Assembly (NCBI GenBank): GCA_900155495.1
Contig: FTLJ01001050.1
Coordinates: 1 to 38,188 of the forward strand
DNA from: Porogramme epimiltina
Taxonomy: Eukaryota > Basidiomycota > Agaricomycetes > Polyporales > Polyporaceae
Length of the DNA stretch: 38,188 bases
Direction: 5' to 3'
The notes under the pieces are model-generated. The model saw nothing but the letters and a program-made list of their open reading frames with translations. It was not told where the DNA came from and searched no databases. The position numbers were made by a program, and so were the translations under genes. Each line of letters opens with the position of its first letter. Within the stretch, counting starts at the first letter, position 1. Positions 12,901 through 23,711 of the stretch are shown here, one piece after another.

Positions 12901-15441
12901 GGGTCCACGTCGCCCCCACATCGCCGCCCCACGGGCCACGCCTGCCCCACCCCCAATCTAATCGGACTTAACCGCCTGTTCCCCGCGCCCCGGTGTCCAA
13001 TCTCGATAAATCGGTCCCTTCGGCCTGGACCCAAGTCTAAAGCCTCTTTCCGGGCCCCTCTCCTCCACCGCCAGAAACGGGAAGACGCCGCGGTTCTCTA
13101 CCAACCTTCACCCCGCACGGGCGGCCCGGGCACCACGCCCGCCGTGCAGTCGAGGCCCGCCGCCGCCGAGCGATACACCCCGCAGGGCGCGGGCCACCCG
13201 AAGCACCCCGCTGTCGTGATTTATCATCGCGCGCCCCTCGCTGGAGAGATCCGTCGAGGCCGCTCCCGCCCTTCCCCTGCACCGGATGACGAAAATCCTT
13301 CCCCACCCCTCCTCCAGACCGCACGCCTGGAGGCCGGGCGGACGTACGGGGGCCCACGGCGGCTTCCTGCGCGTTCCGTGCCATGTCCGACGGCGGCCGC
13401 AGTCGCCCCTTCGCGCATGGGCAGGGGGGCCTTCCGCGCGCGCGCCCCCCGGGGCCCGCTCGCCCCATCGTGCGCACCGTGCTCGCTGCGCACCCACACC
13501 ACGCCTTCCGGACGCGCGGGGCCCTGGGACGCGCCGCCCCACCCCACCCCCTCTTCCCCTCCCGAGCGCGTGCCCGCGAAGGCGCCCCTCTCCCAGCATT
13601 AAGCTCGGGTTCGCGCCCGAGCGCGCGCGAAGCCGTTCTAGTGTCCCAGCGCCGGCCTGCTGGGCCGCCGCGGCGCACGCACGCCCGCACGCACGTCAGA
13701 CGTCCCAAGCCCTTCGCGGGCCCCCGACGCCCCTCCTTTCCCCTTGCCTTGTCTTCCCCTGCCCTCCCCACACTGCTCCGCGCGCGCGCCTCCGCGTCCC
13801 CGCCCCGCAGGCCGGCGCGCTAGCGCGCGTGCGTACAGCGCCCGCCTGCGCTCCGGCGACTTCGGCGGCTTCGGACGCGTTCGCGAGGTGCCCAGTGCGC
13901 GCCGAGGGCGGCCCAGCCGCGCCGAGGAATCCGCGAGGACTCTCCCCCCCTGGCCCGCGAGCCCGCGTGCCCGAGGGCCCGGCGCGGGGCGGGGGTGGGG
14001 TGGAGCGCGGAAGGCGAATGGCGAAGGGTGGAAGGTGGGGTCGGGCAGGGGAGCGTGCCACACACACGCCCGGCGGGTCCGCGGCGTCGCCGCGCGGGTC
14101 GCCTCGCCGTGCTCGAGGCGGGCCGCCGCCGCCGCTGCCGTCGCCCGCGCAGGCCCGCGATCGGGGCGCACGGCGACCTGGGACGCCGGGGTGCATGTGG
14201 ACCCGTATGTACGCGCGCGTCCGCGGACGGCAGCACGCTAGTAGTCAGCGGGCGGCGGGCGCGTTGCGCCTGACTGCACCCCCACCCTATACCCCCCCAT
14301 CGCCATCGCCATCGCCCTGAGGCTTGGTCCGGCGAGCGCGCGAGTTGCGAGGCAGATCGCAGTGCGCCGCCGGGTCGCGGCGCGGACGATGCCCTTGATC
14401 GTTCCCGGGCGCTCGTCTCCGCGCCGACGCGGTGCTCCGCGCCCCTATTCAGTCCCCCCACTCTGACAGAACCGCGGCGCGCGCATCGCGTCGCCGGTCG
14501 CGATCGCGCGGGCCCCCGGGCAAGGCCTGTCATGACCAAATCTGTCGGCGTCAGGGGCGGCGGGGGACCCCGGGGGCCCGCGGTTTCGCCGGGCGCGCGG
14601 TTGGGAGACGCTTTGTGCGGGTTTGGGGTAATCGAATGCTTGATGGTGGAAGGCGGGCGTGCTGCGAATGCGGCGACGGCGTTTCAGCGTGCGTTCGTGC
14701 GGCGCATCGATTTTTTTCTCCCAGGTGCGCGCGTCGCACTCGCAGGCTTTTGTGAGAGACGGTCGCGCGAGCCCGGGGCGTTCTGTCTCCGGGCGAGAAG
14801 AGGCCAGAAGGCAGGAAAGGTGATCGTGAAGGAGCTCCAAGCCGCCGAGCGTGCATTGCGCGAGAGAGCGTCATTACCCCATACGCCGCGACTTGTGAAC
14901 GCACCCAGTTCGCGGAGGTTTTCATGTCGAGACGCCTGCTGGGTCCGTCATAACGAAATTTCCCAAACCTCAAACTGGATCCGCGACATCAGATCTATGA
15001 ACCGAGAATTGCTACCGATCAAAACCTGGGCCAACATGTAGCATCTCGATCGACAAGAGTCAGCCTCGGTGCAAGCTGACGTTGGTCTAACCGGAAATGG
15101 CACCCCTACACAACTGTATGCGCGCACAAAATAATCGCGTCAGGTATATAGGTCTATGGCAGACTAGCGAAACTAAAAGGTAGCACTATACGGGAGGGTA
15201 CACACCATCGAACATAGACGCGAATGGCAGTCGATGATCGGTAAGCAAGATGGAGGCTCGGGGAGTATAAGAGTATTATGTGGTTAGATATCTGATGTAT
15301 TCGTACGATTAACACGATCGACTTTGGGATTACTGATAGCGAGTAGGAAAGCATGTGCACAGCTGTGAAAAAACAATCGATGATAGCACGTAAGGTATCC
15401 GCGTCCATGTTCACAATGAAACCGAAAAACGTGCATCCGTA
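9912..15441. other. Long GC-rich interval without a recognisable gene
   Basis: Together with 9358-9911, this leaves about 6 kb between cre1 and the next gene. Many open frames exist on all strands, but all have the Arg/Pro/Ala/Gly composition expected from GC-rich non-coding DNA, and no family motif, spliced protein or transposase domain could be found. From about 11.2 kb to 12.6 kb and after 14.8 kb the base composition is less extreme. The left part probably contains the cre1 promoter and long 5' leader. The right end holds the 3' region of the gene ending at 15442. A transcribed non-coding RNA or a decayed element cannot be excluded. Confidence 0.5.
10120..10143. repeat. Two tandem 12-bp units, GGCRGTGGCCCC
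   Basis: GGCGGTGGCCCC at 10120-10131 is followed directly by GGCAGTGGCCCC at 10132-10143, and a third unit begins (GGCACCCC). It is a minor local repeat in the gene-free interval. Confidence 0.75.
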
Positions 15442-16506
15442 CTAACCACTGGTGGAGGACGAGCCTTTAATTCGTGCCAGCTCGTCCAACAGCCTGGCGC
15501 GCTCAGCAAGTAGCGCCACTGTGTACTCTGTTGGGGCATTGTGGGGGGTGATAATCCGCCGCGCACTTCCCAAAGGTGACGAGTGTGAATTTGACGTAGA
15601 CGCAGATAGCCCGGAATACGACTTGGAACGGTGGCTGGCGGATGAGGGTCCGGTGGAGGGTGTGCGCCGGTGATAATAAGACCGCAACTCGGAACTCTCG
15701 TCCGCCTTGTCTATCTGGCCAGAGTAACGGAAAGGAAGCGGAAGCTTCGGGGTAGGGGGGAGGTCGTCTTCTTGTTCTTCATCTAAGGTAAGACAATGGC
15801 AGACGGATGTTTCTGTTGAGGCGTCAGGGCCAAAATCCACGGCGAATGAGGGGTCTTCAATTTCATGGATACATCGAGGCGCTGGACGGGACGAACTGCC
15901 CCTGCTGGTGCTCAACGGTAGTGGAAGGGGAGGGAGGTCGGGAAGCTCAGTGACGACGAGCCCAACGAGGGGTTCTGAAGCGACAGAGTGGACAGTTGTG
16001 TCCGACGCGTCGAAGGTCGTCGGCATCATGGATAGGTTGGAGTGCGTCCCGCTGGTCACGGTGGAATGGGTGGACGGAGATGCGGGGCGTCTCCGGATGC
16101 GCGATGGGAGCGCGGGTGGTGGATCATCTCCTCTTGAAAGTCCCGCACAGATCCCATTCCGCCTTCCTAGCCAGCAAAGGAGCTCACCAATGAACTCGGC
16201 CTCGACCTCCTCCCCCGCAGCGAGGCGCCGCGGATCGACGTCGCTCAGACCCACGTCCTCTCCGCGCATGACGTCGGTCTCTAGGACGCCGAGGAGAATC
16301 TTCATAGCCTGCACCTTGTTCGTGAAGTCGCGCGACGCGCGTACATCGGGTGCGATTGGAAGACGGGATTGGAGAAGAGACTCGAGAATGCCGAGGAGGA
16401 GGCCGGGCGTTAGATCTGAGGGCGTCTCGAGTGCGAAGGGCAGAGGGATAGAGAGGTTCACGATCAGCGCGTTGAGCTTGTCTGTCAGACTACGCGGGCC
16501 CTCCAT
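15442..16506 (-). CDS. Protein with N-terminal CH-like (DUF5745-like) region, unknown function
   Basis: Single-exon frame of 354 residues. The first ~115 residues are helical and leucine-rich (LTDKLNALIVNLSIPLPF, then LTPGLLLGILESLLQSRLPI). This pattern resembles a calponin-homology-like fold of basidiomycete proteins labelled DUF5745; that assignment is from memory and moderate. A Ser/Pro-rich disordered middle follows, with acidic patches (DEEQEDDLPPTP), and a short C-terminal helix (LLAERARLLDELARIKG) that could form a coiled coil. I chose the ATG at 16506. An in-frame ATG at 16650 lies only 11 nt from a TATAAAA box, so transcripts would start downstream of it. CH-like domains plus a coiled coil would fit a cytoskeletal or spindle-pole role, but nothing here proves that. 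Confidence 0.72.
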   Translation of the reverse strand: MEGPRSLTDKLNALIVNLSIPLPFALETPSDLTPGLLLGILESLLQSRLPIAPDVRASRDFTNKVQAMKILLGVLETDVMRGEDVGLSDVDPRRLAAGEEVEAEFIGELLCWLGRRNGICAGLSRGDDPPPALPSRIRRRPASPSTHSTVTSGTHSNLSMMPTTFDASDTTVHSVASEPLVGLVVTELPDLPPLPLPLSTSRGSSSRPAPRCIHEIEDPSFAVDFGPDASTETSVCHCLTLDEEQEDDLPPTPKLPLPFRYSGQIDKADESSELRSYYHRRTPSTGPSSASHRSKSYSGLSASTSNSHSSPLGSARRIITPHNAPTEYTVALLAERARLLDELARIKGSSSTSG

Positions 16507-18696
16507 GACAGGGTAGAGACCTGTCGAAACGCTTCGAGTTGACTTTAGTGTATGAGTAGCACATTCAACGAGTTCCGAGCCACGCGCTTGTGAGTGGCGT
16601 ATGTTGATGTTCGTTTGGCAGCAGCTTTGGATCCTAATATGACCAAACACCTCCCGGAACTTTTATAGCCGCCCATGATGACGTAGCGTAGTTTCGAGAC
16701 GGCATAGATTTGGAACCCAGAATTTGATAATACCTACTCTGCTTCCATAGCAAGGCCTCCGTTCTGCTCATCACAATCCTCGTTCTCCCATGCGCTATCT
16801 TTCGTCTTCTCAGGTCCGCGCTCATAATATGCCCACCCCCACTCACCAAAATGCATGACCCCGTTTTAAACATTATCGGCGTTGAGAGCAAGTTTTGGAC
16901 GGTACTCATGGAAACTCTAACTTTTCGTACAGAAAATGAGGACACGAAACAACAACAGGATGAGGACAATGATGTGTTGAATCTTTTCAACAGACTAAAA
17001 TTGTCCCTTACCGCGTGTGACGTCACGTGTAGATGTGGGCAGAAGAGTGGGAAGTGACGACGGTATAGTAACCATGGTGCCAGGAGTCCGAGAATCATAG
17101 ACTATCACGGCGTGCATTACAACATTTCCTGGGGGTGGGAAATTCTCAGAAAACGGGCTCCCATTCTTAAATGTCACGGGATAACTATAAACGACTCTTT
17201 ATGCCACATACAAACTGTTACAAAGGGCCCTTATTCGATCAAACATGTCAGAGGCATGTCGGGTGGCGGGAGATCTGGCAATGCACGCCGTGTATGTAGC
17301 TGTCTGTGGGGCATATAGGCGTAGGTCGTGCTTCGTCAGTATTTCGTAAAATCGAAATGGGCGCGCCATCGTGCATGAAAGTGTAGCGTTGCCGCGACGC
17401 CAGCGCCGTGTCCAGTTCCCAAGCTGATTCTGGACTTCCGCGCAGGTACCCTCTCCGGACTTCTTTCGGGGACGGGGAACCGGCACGCCGCGACGGAAGG
17501 TGCGCGGTCACCTGATAGGTCCGTGACTCTGGAAGTAGCGCTCATGGACATCGGTTGCGCAGTACTTGGCTTCGGATTCTAACACGCTCAAACACTAAAC
17601 TTGGACTCCACGGTGAAGTTCATGGTACGGACGCATACTAGTGAGTCGGATTACCTTTTCGTGGCCTCACATTCGAATAAAGCCCACTCACGTGTCACAT
17701 GTGTCTGTTGCTATCTGTGCCCCCGCAATCGTTATATCAGTGCTGTGAGTCATTGGTTCTCGTTACCACCTGTGTTTTGGACTGAATGCTAACGGCCGCA
17801 GCTTTGAAGGCAGACAACCTAACAACTTGAAGAGGGATGGAAAGCATATACTGCCTATTACACATCGAAGATCTGGGGCTTTATTCTGTGCCGCGCCAAC
17901 GATACAAACCCCAATATCGGAATACTTGATGGGGAAGGGAGGGGCCGTTGAAAACCAAGGCAGCGCCCACTGACATTTGCCTTGGACGTGAGCTGTGTGA
18001 CCTCTGAGCCACCTATGGGGTCCTGAAGGGCTCTAGGCCGGGCATAGGGGCATAGCACACGACGCGTTGTTGGTACTGTTGTCCCTGCCCTGTCTTGGTA
18101 CGTGCGATTGTCCTACGTTGAGGTACGTATTCTCATCCCCTTCTCAGCCTAGCTATGATCTGATGCGTATCCAGAGCCTCCGCAACGTTTAGCGCCATCC
18201 ATTCGCACGAAATGTACCCGAGGATGCTTCGGGCGTTCGATCGTCATCCCGTTACCGCGAATGTCGCCCCATATCGCACTCCCATGCCGACAACGTTCTG
18301 AAAGCGGTTATGATGTTTTACGGCAACATATCACGAGTGAGGACTCCTTCACCAGCTCACCCGTAATTATCCCCTTTGACCATTCTAATATGAGCCTTGT
18401 CACCAGTCTGAACTCACGGGTGGAGCACCCCCGATCGGCTCCCGCGCTCATGCTGTCAGGATTGCCGAATGTACAGGATCGGGAGCATGCTACTATCCCC
18501 GGTCAGTCCGGTCAGTCACTTAAGCTCATCGATGTTCCTCGTACCTCTCATCTCATATAGACCCTTAGAACACTGTGACACTTTTCGAGCTGTTCTCAGA
18601 CGCTGATTGATTGCTCCTCAGGCGGCTCCTAACACGTTGCAACTCCAGCGTCTCCTACGGACATGATAAAACGGAGCCCCCGCGGGGAGTCGGGGG
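16507..18696. other. Divergent intergenic region, CH-like protein gene and P450
   Basis: This 2.2-kb stretch separates genes transcribed away from each other, so it should hold both promoters. Base composition is closer to even here than in the rest of the left half. Open frames of 90-150 codons exist on both strands (for example 16634-17098 minus and 18261-18560 plus), but none shows a recognisable domain, splice partner or codon pattern. No RNA gene was recognised. Confidence 0.5.
16661..16667 (-). promoter_or_regulatory. TATA box (TATAAAA) of the CH-like protein gene
   Basis: TATAAAA reads on the minus strand about 155 nt upstream of the chosen ATG (16506). It predicts transcription starting near 16630 and so excludes the further in-frame ATG at 16650. 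A TGACGTAG element on the plus strand at about 16679-16686 lies just upstream and resembles a CRE/ATF site. Confidence 0.5.
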
Positions 18697-20854
18697 ATGC
18701 TGTGCGTCATGTTCCTCTTCAACCCCTTCACATGGCTCTACGCTGTCTGTGGGCTATCCTTATTCCTTTCCTTTCGCTACGCGTGGACAGCTCTCAAATG
18801 GAGGCGTCGCACCAGGGGCAGGCCCCTCCCGCCCGGTCCGAAGCCACTTCCCGTTGTGGGTAATCTCTTTGATATCCCAACGTCCTCGCCTTGGACCGGT
18901 TATCGGGATTTGTGCGCGAAATACGGTGTGTCCGCTTGCCTTTCCTCTACCGCCAGCTATCTTACTACCATCATAGGAGATGTGCTGTATTTCCAAACGC
19001 TGGGCCAGTCACTTGTAATCCTGGGGAGTTACAAGGCCGCTTTCGACCTCCTGGAGAAACGGTCGTCCAACTTCTCGGATAGACCTCAGACCCCTATGTT
19101 CGAGCTGTGAGTCAGATCTCCATCGTCACTGGACACCATGTGTTGACAACTTCGACGAACAGGATCGGATGGGAGTTCGACTTTGGTTTCATGCCGTATG
19201 GGCCCAATTGGCGGCGTCACAGGCGGCTTTTCTGGCAATACTTCCACCCGGGGGTCATTCCTCAGTATCACGAGATACAAAGGGACACCTCCCGCAGATT
19301 TATCGGCGGCCTCCTATCCGCCCCCGAGCGGCTGGAGGAGCACATACGCTTGTAGGTCTTTGCTTCGGGCCAAATGAGTCCAGCTGACTGCCATCTAACG
19401 CCGCTTTTTTCCTCAACAGCACATTTGGCGCCAGCATATTGAAGACGGCCTACGGCATCGACGTCGCCGAGCGCGGAGACAAGATCATCGAAGTCATTGA
19501 TGCTTCGATGGAGGGGGTCGCGGAAGGGCTTACCCCGGGTGCATTCCTAGTTGAATATTTCCCAGCCTTGCGACACGTCCCTGAGTGGCTTCCCGGCGCC
19601 GGGTTCCAGAAGAAGCTGAGACGCTGGAGAGATGCATCTCATGCCATGGTCGATATGCCCTACGAACGAGCGAAGGTAGCAATGGTGCGCGTTTCATTGC
19701 TGCCTAACCAACAATGTACTGATGTGCTGTCCTGTTGAATAGGAGAACGACAAGCTCTTGCCTTCTATCGTTAGCCAGATTCTTCGCAGGCTGGAAGAGA
19801 AGAAAGGGAGTCTTTCTGATGAAGATGAACAAGTCATCAAAAATGTGGCGGCTATTGCCTATGCAGGTGCGTACACTTTAACGCCACCGGCACCTATGAC
19901 GTCTCCTCATGGGCCATCACATGTGTATTCTTTCAGGTGGGGCAGATACGGTGAGTAAGGTCATGTCAAGGTAGTTCTATTCTTAAATGACATCGTGACC
20001 ACAGACGATCTCCACTGTTCAGACGTTTTTCTTGGCAATGTCACTCCACCCCGGGGTGCGTGAGAGGGCCCAGGCCGAACTACACGCGGTCGTAGGTCCA
20101 AACCGCCTCCCTGCACATGCCGATCGTCCAAACCTCCCGTACATCAACGCAATCATCAAGGAATGCCTGCGCTGGCAAAACGCGACCCCCCTTGGCATAC
20201 CTCATGCAGTCGTAGATGACGATGAGTACGAGGGGCATCTCATACCTGCTGGGACCGTGGTCTTCGCAAATACATGGTATGTCAAGCATGGTTTAACTCT
20301 CTCGATTCCATACTTCTCTTATGGCGTAACTCACCTGTACGCAGGGCAATCCTCCACGATCCGGAAGCATACCCGGACCCCGAACGCTTCTATCCGGAGC
20401 GGTTCCTGAAGGATGGGAAGCTAGACCCGGAAGTGCGAGACCCAGCGACGATTGCGTTTGGCTACGGGCGACGGTGAGTCTTGCACCGCAGCCTCTTTTC
20501 CCATCGTTTTTGCGTATGCCAAGACCTTCTCGCTCAACATACTCTTGCACAGGATATGCCCGGGCCGCTATTTTGCAGAAGCGTCTCTCTTCCTCACCTT
20601 TTCTCGCGTCCTACACGTCTTCGACATCACTCCTCCGCTGGATAGCCGCGGAGAGGTCATCCAAATTCAACCCAAGATGAAGGATGGTATCCTCTCGTAA
20701 GTTTCTCCATCCCCCTATCGCTCCACTAGCTTTCTGACGGGTCCACGTGTACACTATCCACAGGTATCCCGAAGACTGGCGGTGCACCGTCAAGCCGCGC
20801 TCCGCGCACTCGGAGGCCCTAATCAACGGTGATACAATCCACGACGTTCTTTAA
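18697..20854 (+). CDS. Cytochrome P450 monooxygenase, 10 exons
   Basis: Spliced length is 525 residues, the usual size for a microsomal P450. Exons: 18697-18925, 18977-19106, 19163-19351, 19420-19675, 19743-19866, 19937-19950, 20005-20276, 20345-20473, 20553-20696, 20764-20854; all phases agree. An N-terminal membrane anchor (FNPFTWLYAVCGLSLFLSF) is followed by a basic stop and the hinge LPPGPKPLPVVGN. The I-helix oxygen-binding motif is AGGADTT (309-315), the K-helix is E367-x-x-R370, PERF-type sequence follows, and the haem loop is FGYGRRICPGR with ligand C450. Overall it resembles the large basidiomycete P450 group often annotated as O-methylsterigmatocystin-oxidoreductase-like (CYP64 clan). 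The substrate cannot be told from sequence, and no biosynthetic partners lie next to it, so a secondary-metabolism cluster is not indicated. A second ATG at 18709 is an alternative start. Confidence 0.95.
19937..19950 (+). other. 14-nt micro-exon of the P450 gene
   Basis: This exon, flanked by CAG and GTGAGT, supplies the codons for the GGADT part of the I-helix motif. Joining exon 5 straight to exon 7 would lose the motif and shift the frame. It is easily missed by automatic gene models. Confidence 0.9.
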
Positions 20855-21371
20855 CGAGATTAAGCCCGAGATACACGCTCACGAAGTTCGTTCTTCGGGT
20901 TTGGACCGCGGGCCGCTGTACGATAAACTCTCAGTGGAACCCCATTTGGGCCGTGATCGCCTGGTAGAAGGCAGAGCGCATGTTCCTATTGGGTAACCCA
21001 CTCAATGTATAGCGCCATGATATCGCGGCAGACTTCGTGGAGTGACTCAATCCCGCGAACTGCGGGTGTCCGAAAATTCTCCAGAACCTGAATGCAGGGA
21101 CGTGGACAATGCGGCTTAGCACGCGGTGGAGTAGCCATGTATGTATGGGTCTCAGGACACGCAGGCTGCACCCAATTATACGTACGCACAATACATATCC
21201 GCTAACAACCCCCGATCGCCCCAGCAGCGTCCAAAGTCCGCGCCGGCAGATCACCCGTCCGCTGCGCGCCCACCGCAGACGTTCGGGCCCCCGCGCACAC
21301 GCGGGCCCGCGGATCTCCTCCCCCGAGCATCGTCGGGCGAATGCGCCCCGCAGACCACACGGGCGCGCGTG
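20855..21371. other. Convergent 3' region between P450 and K+ channel genes
   Basis: Both neighbouring genes point into this 517-nt stretch, so it holds their 3' untranslated regions and terminators. A short minus-strand frame at 20986-21189 encodes a helical-looking end but has no recognisable partner exons. Confidence 0.55.
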
Positions 21372-23071
21372 CTAGCTGGTGCGGCTGCCATCCCGGCCCT
21401 GCGGTACACTGCGCCTCTGCAGCGCCGGACCCTCGACTGCGTCTAGGATGCGGCGGAGCATCTCCTCCTGCATTTCCACCTTTGCCCGCAGCTCTGCGAT
21501 CTCCCGCCCTTGGTCTGGCTGCCGCGACGCGCGCGGGCGGCCGCTCCCTGAGGGCGCCGGCGTGTGACGTGGGCGCGTCACTTCTTCGGGCGCGTGCCGC
21601 CAGAGGCTCGTCGAGGCTGTGGCCGCAGCGAGGGCGCCTCGCCGGCTGCTGAGGAGTGGCGAGGCCAGCGGATCGTGGAACGGATCGACGTCTTCGTTTG
21701 CGTCGCGGGCTTGCTGGGGCGCGGGGAGCGACTGGTGAGCGGGTTGGTAGCAGCAAGTATGAATGGGGAGAACATGCCTGAGCCTCCTCCATAAATTCCC
21801 AGACGATGCTAAACTCGCGACCGAGGACGAAGGTTGGTAGTGCGATAAGCAGTAGGCCGAACACGAGGAGGGGGAGGGTGATGATCCGCCCCAGGAAGGA
21901 TCGCGGCGTGATTTCGCCGTAACCAACAGTCGTGATGGCTAGGGAATAGCTATGAGTTATGTGTTGGGGCGAAATGGCAGTTTGCCGGCCACTCACTGAC
22001 TAGCACAAACCTAGCATGCAATAGTGGTAAGTATGAGACCCAGGACATAAGGTGGCCGACTCACCAGGCTGCCGCGGGAATGGACTACGGCTGCGGTGAG
22101 CTCAAATCGCGAGTGTGAAGAGCAGGTACGCACGGCAAATTGGCTGGGATCTCCGTCGGAGTTGAGGAATGTGCCCAGGGTTTCGTCCCAGGTGCCCCTC
22201 TCCGCGAAGTAACTGTCGATCACATCAGGGTCTGCATGGACGTTGGTCTGTTTGAGGTACTCACAGCAATGTGCTGAACACCACTAATACCATGACCACA
22301 AAGAAAGACAGTGCTAGGAGCGCATGTTGTGACCGGCGGAATGAAAGGTACATTACTTCGATAGTACTGGGCGAAAGTCAGTGGCGAAAAGTGCTCAGAC
22401 GGAAAGCGACGCACAGTAGTATAGTGTTATTATAGCGGAAAGGTCGGAATACACGTAATAGCCTAAAAGTACGCAGGATTGTAAACCTGAAGAGCGTAGA
22501 CTGTCCCACATGGTTTAGAGCTTCCCCGAGGAAGAAACGAATACGAACTCACAGTGTCTTGTTGAAGTATAATCTCAATATAATACGGTAGTATACCGAG
22601 CAAGTCTATGATCCCAAAGAACGCTGCCGAACCTTTTGGCACAGGCATTGCAACAATAGGGTGTAGACACTCACAAATGACCCAATTAAAAAACCTCTTC
22701 CAAGACGTCCCGTGTGCTATACATCGCCCAATGTACTCGATAGTAAAGAGTACAACGAGTGTTGTTTCCAATCCGAACCAAACGCCCCCGCTGATGGAAT
22801 GAAAGGCAGGCACAGTCTCCAGTACTGTTACAACGGCGGAGATGACAATCAACGCGGTCGTGAAGAAGTGGATGAGGAATGCAGCTTGGGAGGACGTGGG
22901 CTTCTCCAGTAGCAAGTAAAGGTCTCTTTTCCACGACGGAGCCGCGTGGAGTGGGTCGTCCGCGTTGTACGGGAGGCCGTCGGGGTAGTCACCCTCCGGG
23001 CTGTGGTGTGAAGACATCAAGGGAGAGGAGGGGCTGGTGGACAGCCTGGAGAGGGGAATTGTTGAAGCCAT
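21372..23071 (-). CDS. Voltage-gated K+ channel (six-transmembrane Kv type), 9 exons
   Basis: Spliced protein of 429 residues: a tetrameric plasma- or organelle-membrane K+ channel opened by voltage. Exons (minus): 23071-22675, 22623-22553, 22500-22415, 22366-22265, 22212-22134, 22084-22065, 22010-21997, 21938-21778, 21731-21372. S1 is about 63-88, S2 98-119 and S3 134-152 (FFGIIDLLGILPYYIEI). The S4 voltage sensor has arginines at every third position: R166, R169, R172, R175 and R178. S5 is about 200-220. The selectivity filter is TTVGYGE (259-265), and S6 runs about 270-293 and contains ALPTF. The C-terminal tail ends in a predicted coiled coil (386-410), which could hold the tetramer. No N-terminal T1 domain is seen. 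The exon 1/2 junction could shift by 9 nt. The last intron needs a GC donor to reach the frame with the coiled coil; retaining it gives an Arg/Pro-rich tail ending at 21202. Confidence 0.88.
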
Positions 23072-23711
23072 GGTTCCGGTGACCGTCGACGTCCTCCAGC
23101 TGCCAGCTCGTCCAAGTCGTGGTCGCCGTAGTCAATAAAGATGAGAGAGCAGTGAAGGCACCGGAGCGCGATCGCGGAGGCTCTCGGAAGGCTCGGCCCC
23201 CGCGGCCCAACGCGCCTCAGGCTCAGTCTGCGACACGCGTTAGCGCCCACACATCTCCCTCCTTCGTCGTTGTCATCGCCGTCTGCGGTAGCTGAGCTAT
23301 GCACACATCTCTTGTTGGCTCTGACAACGCGTGTCCGCCGCCTTGCCAGCAGCATCGCGCCCATCAATTTCACCTTGTGACTTCATATATCCCTGCTATC
23401 GGATCTGTAGCTGCGGTAGTGCCACGCACTGGCCCGGCTCATTGTAGCCTGTCCCTGGCATTCCGAGGAAACTCAAAAGCGTCGAGGGTAGGAGTGACCA
23501 CGACATTCCCGTTCCCCGGTTTCTCGGAGATCCATTGCGGGGAATATCACAATCTAGCGAAACCTTTGTCTCCGCAGGACTCCGGCTGCCAGTCCTCTTG
23601 AGGTGAGTCCTTGAGCCACTTTCCCTCTTTTTGTACTCACACCAGCCGTAGTCCACTCTACTTGCCTCCGTCCATCATCTCGCGCCACCCGCCATTCCAT
23701 CGCTATTCATC
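23072..23711. promoter_or_regulatory. Divergent promoter region, K+ channel and Dicer
   Basis: The two genes start 640 nt apart and run in opposite directions, so this stretch must contain both promoters and leaders. I see no clear TATA box and no further gene. Whether the two are co-regulated is unknown. Confidence 0.6.

Noticed and set aside
13286..14320. 344-codon open frame and many overlapping long frames at 13-14.5 kb
   Set aside because: The composition is almost only Arg, Pro, Ala and Gly, and similarly long frames occur on both strands at the same place, as expected where GC-rich DNA lacks stop codons.
16634..17098. 154-codon minus-strand open frame
   Set aside because: It covers the TATA box of the CH-like gene, has no domain or codon signal, and looks like chance in less GC-rich DNA.
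18261..18560. 99-codon plus-strand frame upstream of the P450
   Set aside because: No splice junction joins it to the P450, whose own start encodes a normal membrane anchor, and no family resemblance was seen.
20986..21189. Minus-strand frame with protein-like end between P450 and channel genes
   Set aside because: The segment reads as plausible helix (for example GIESLHEVCRDIMALYIEW) but is short, has no recognisable family and no compatible neighbouring exons, and lies in the expected 3' region of the channel gene.
21202..21730. Arg/Pro-rich C-terminus as the normal end of the K+ channel
   Set aside because: Its composition is that of out-of-frame GC-rich DNA, whereas the spliced frame gives an acidic linker and a coiled coil. 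It is kept only as a possible intron-retention product.
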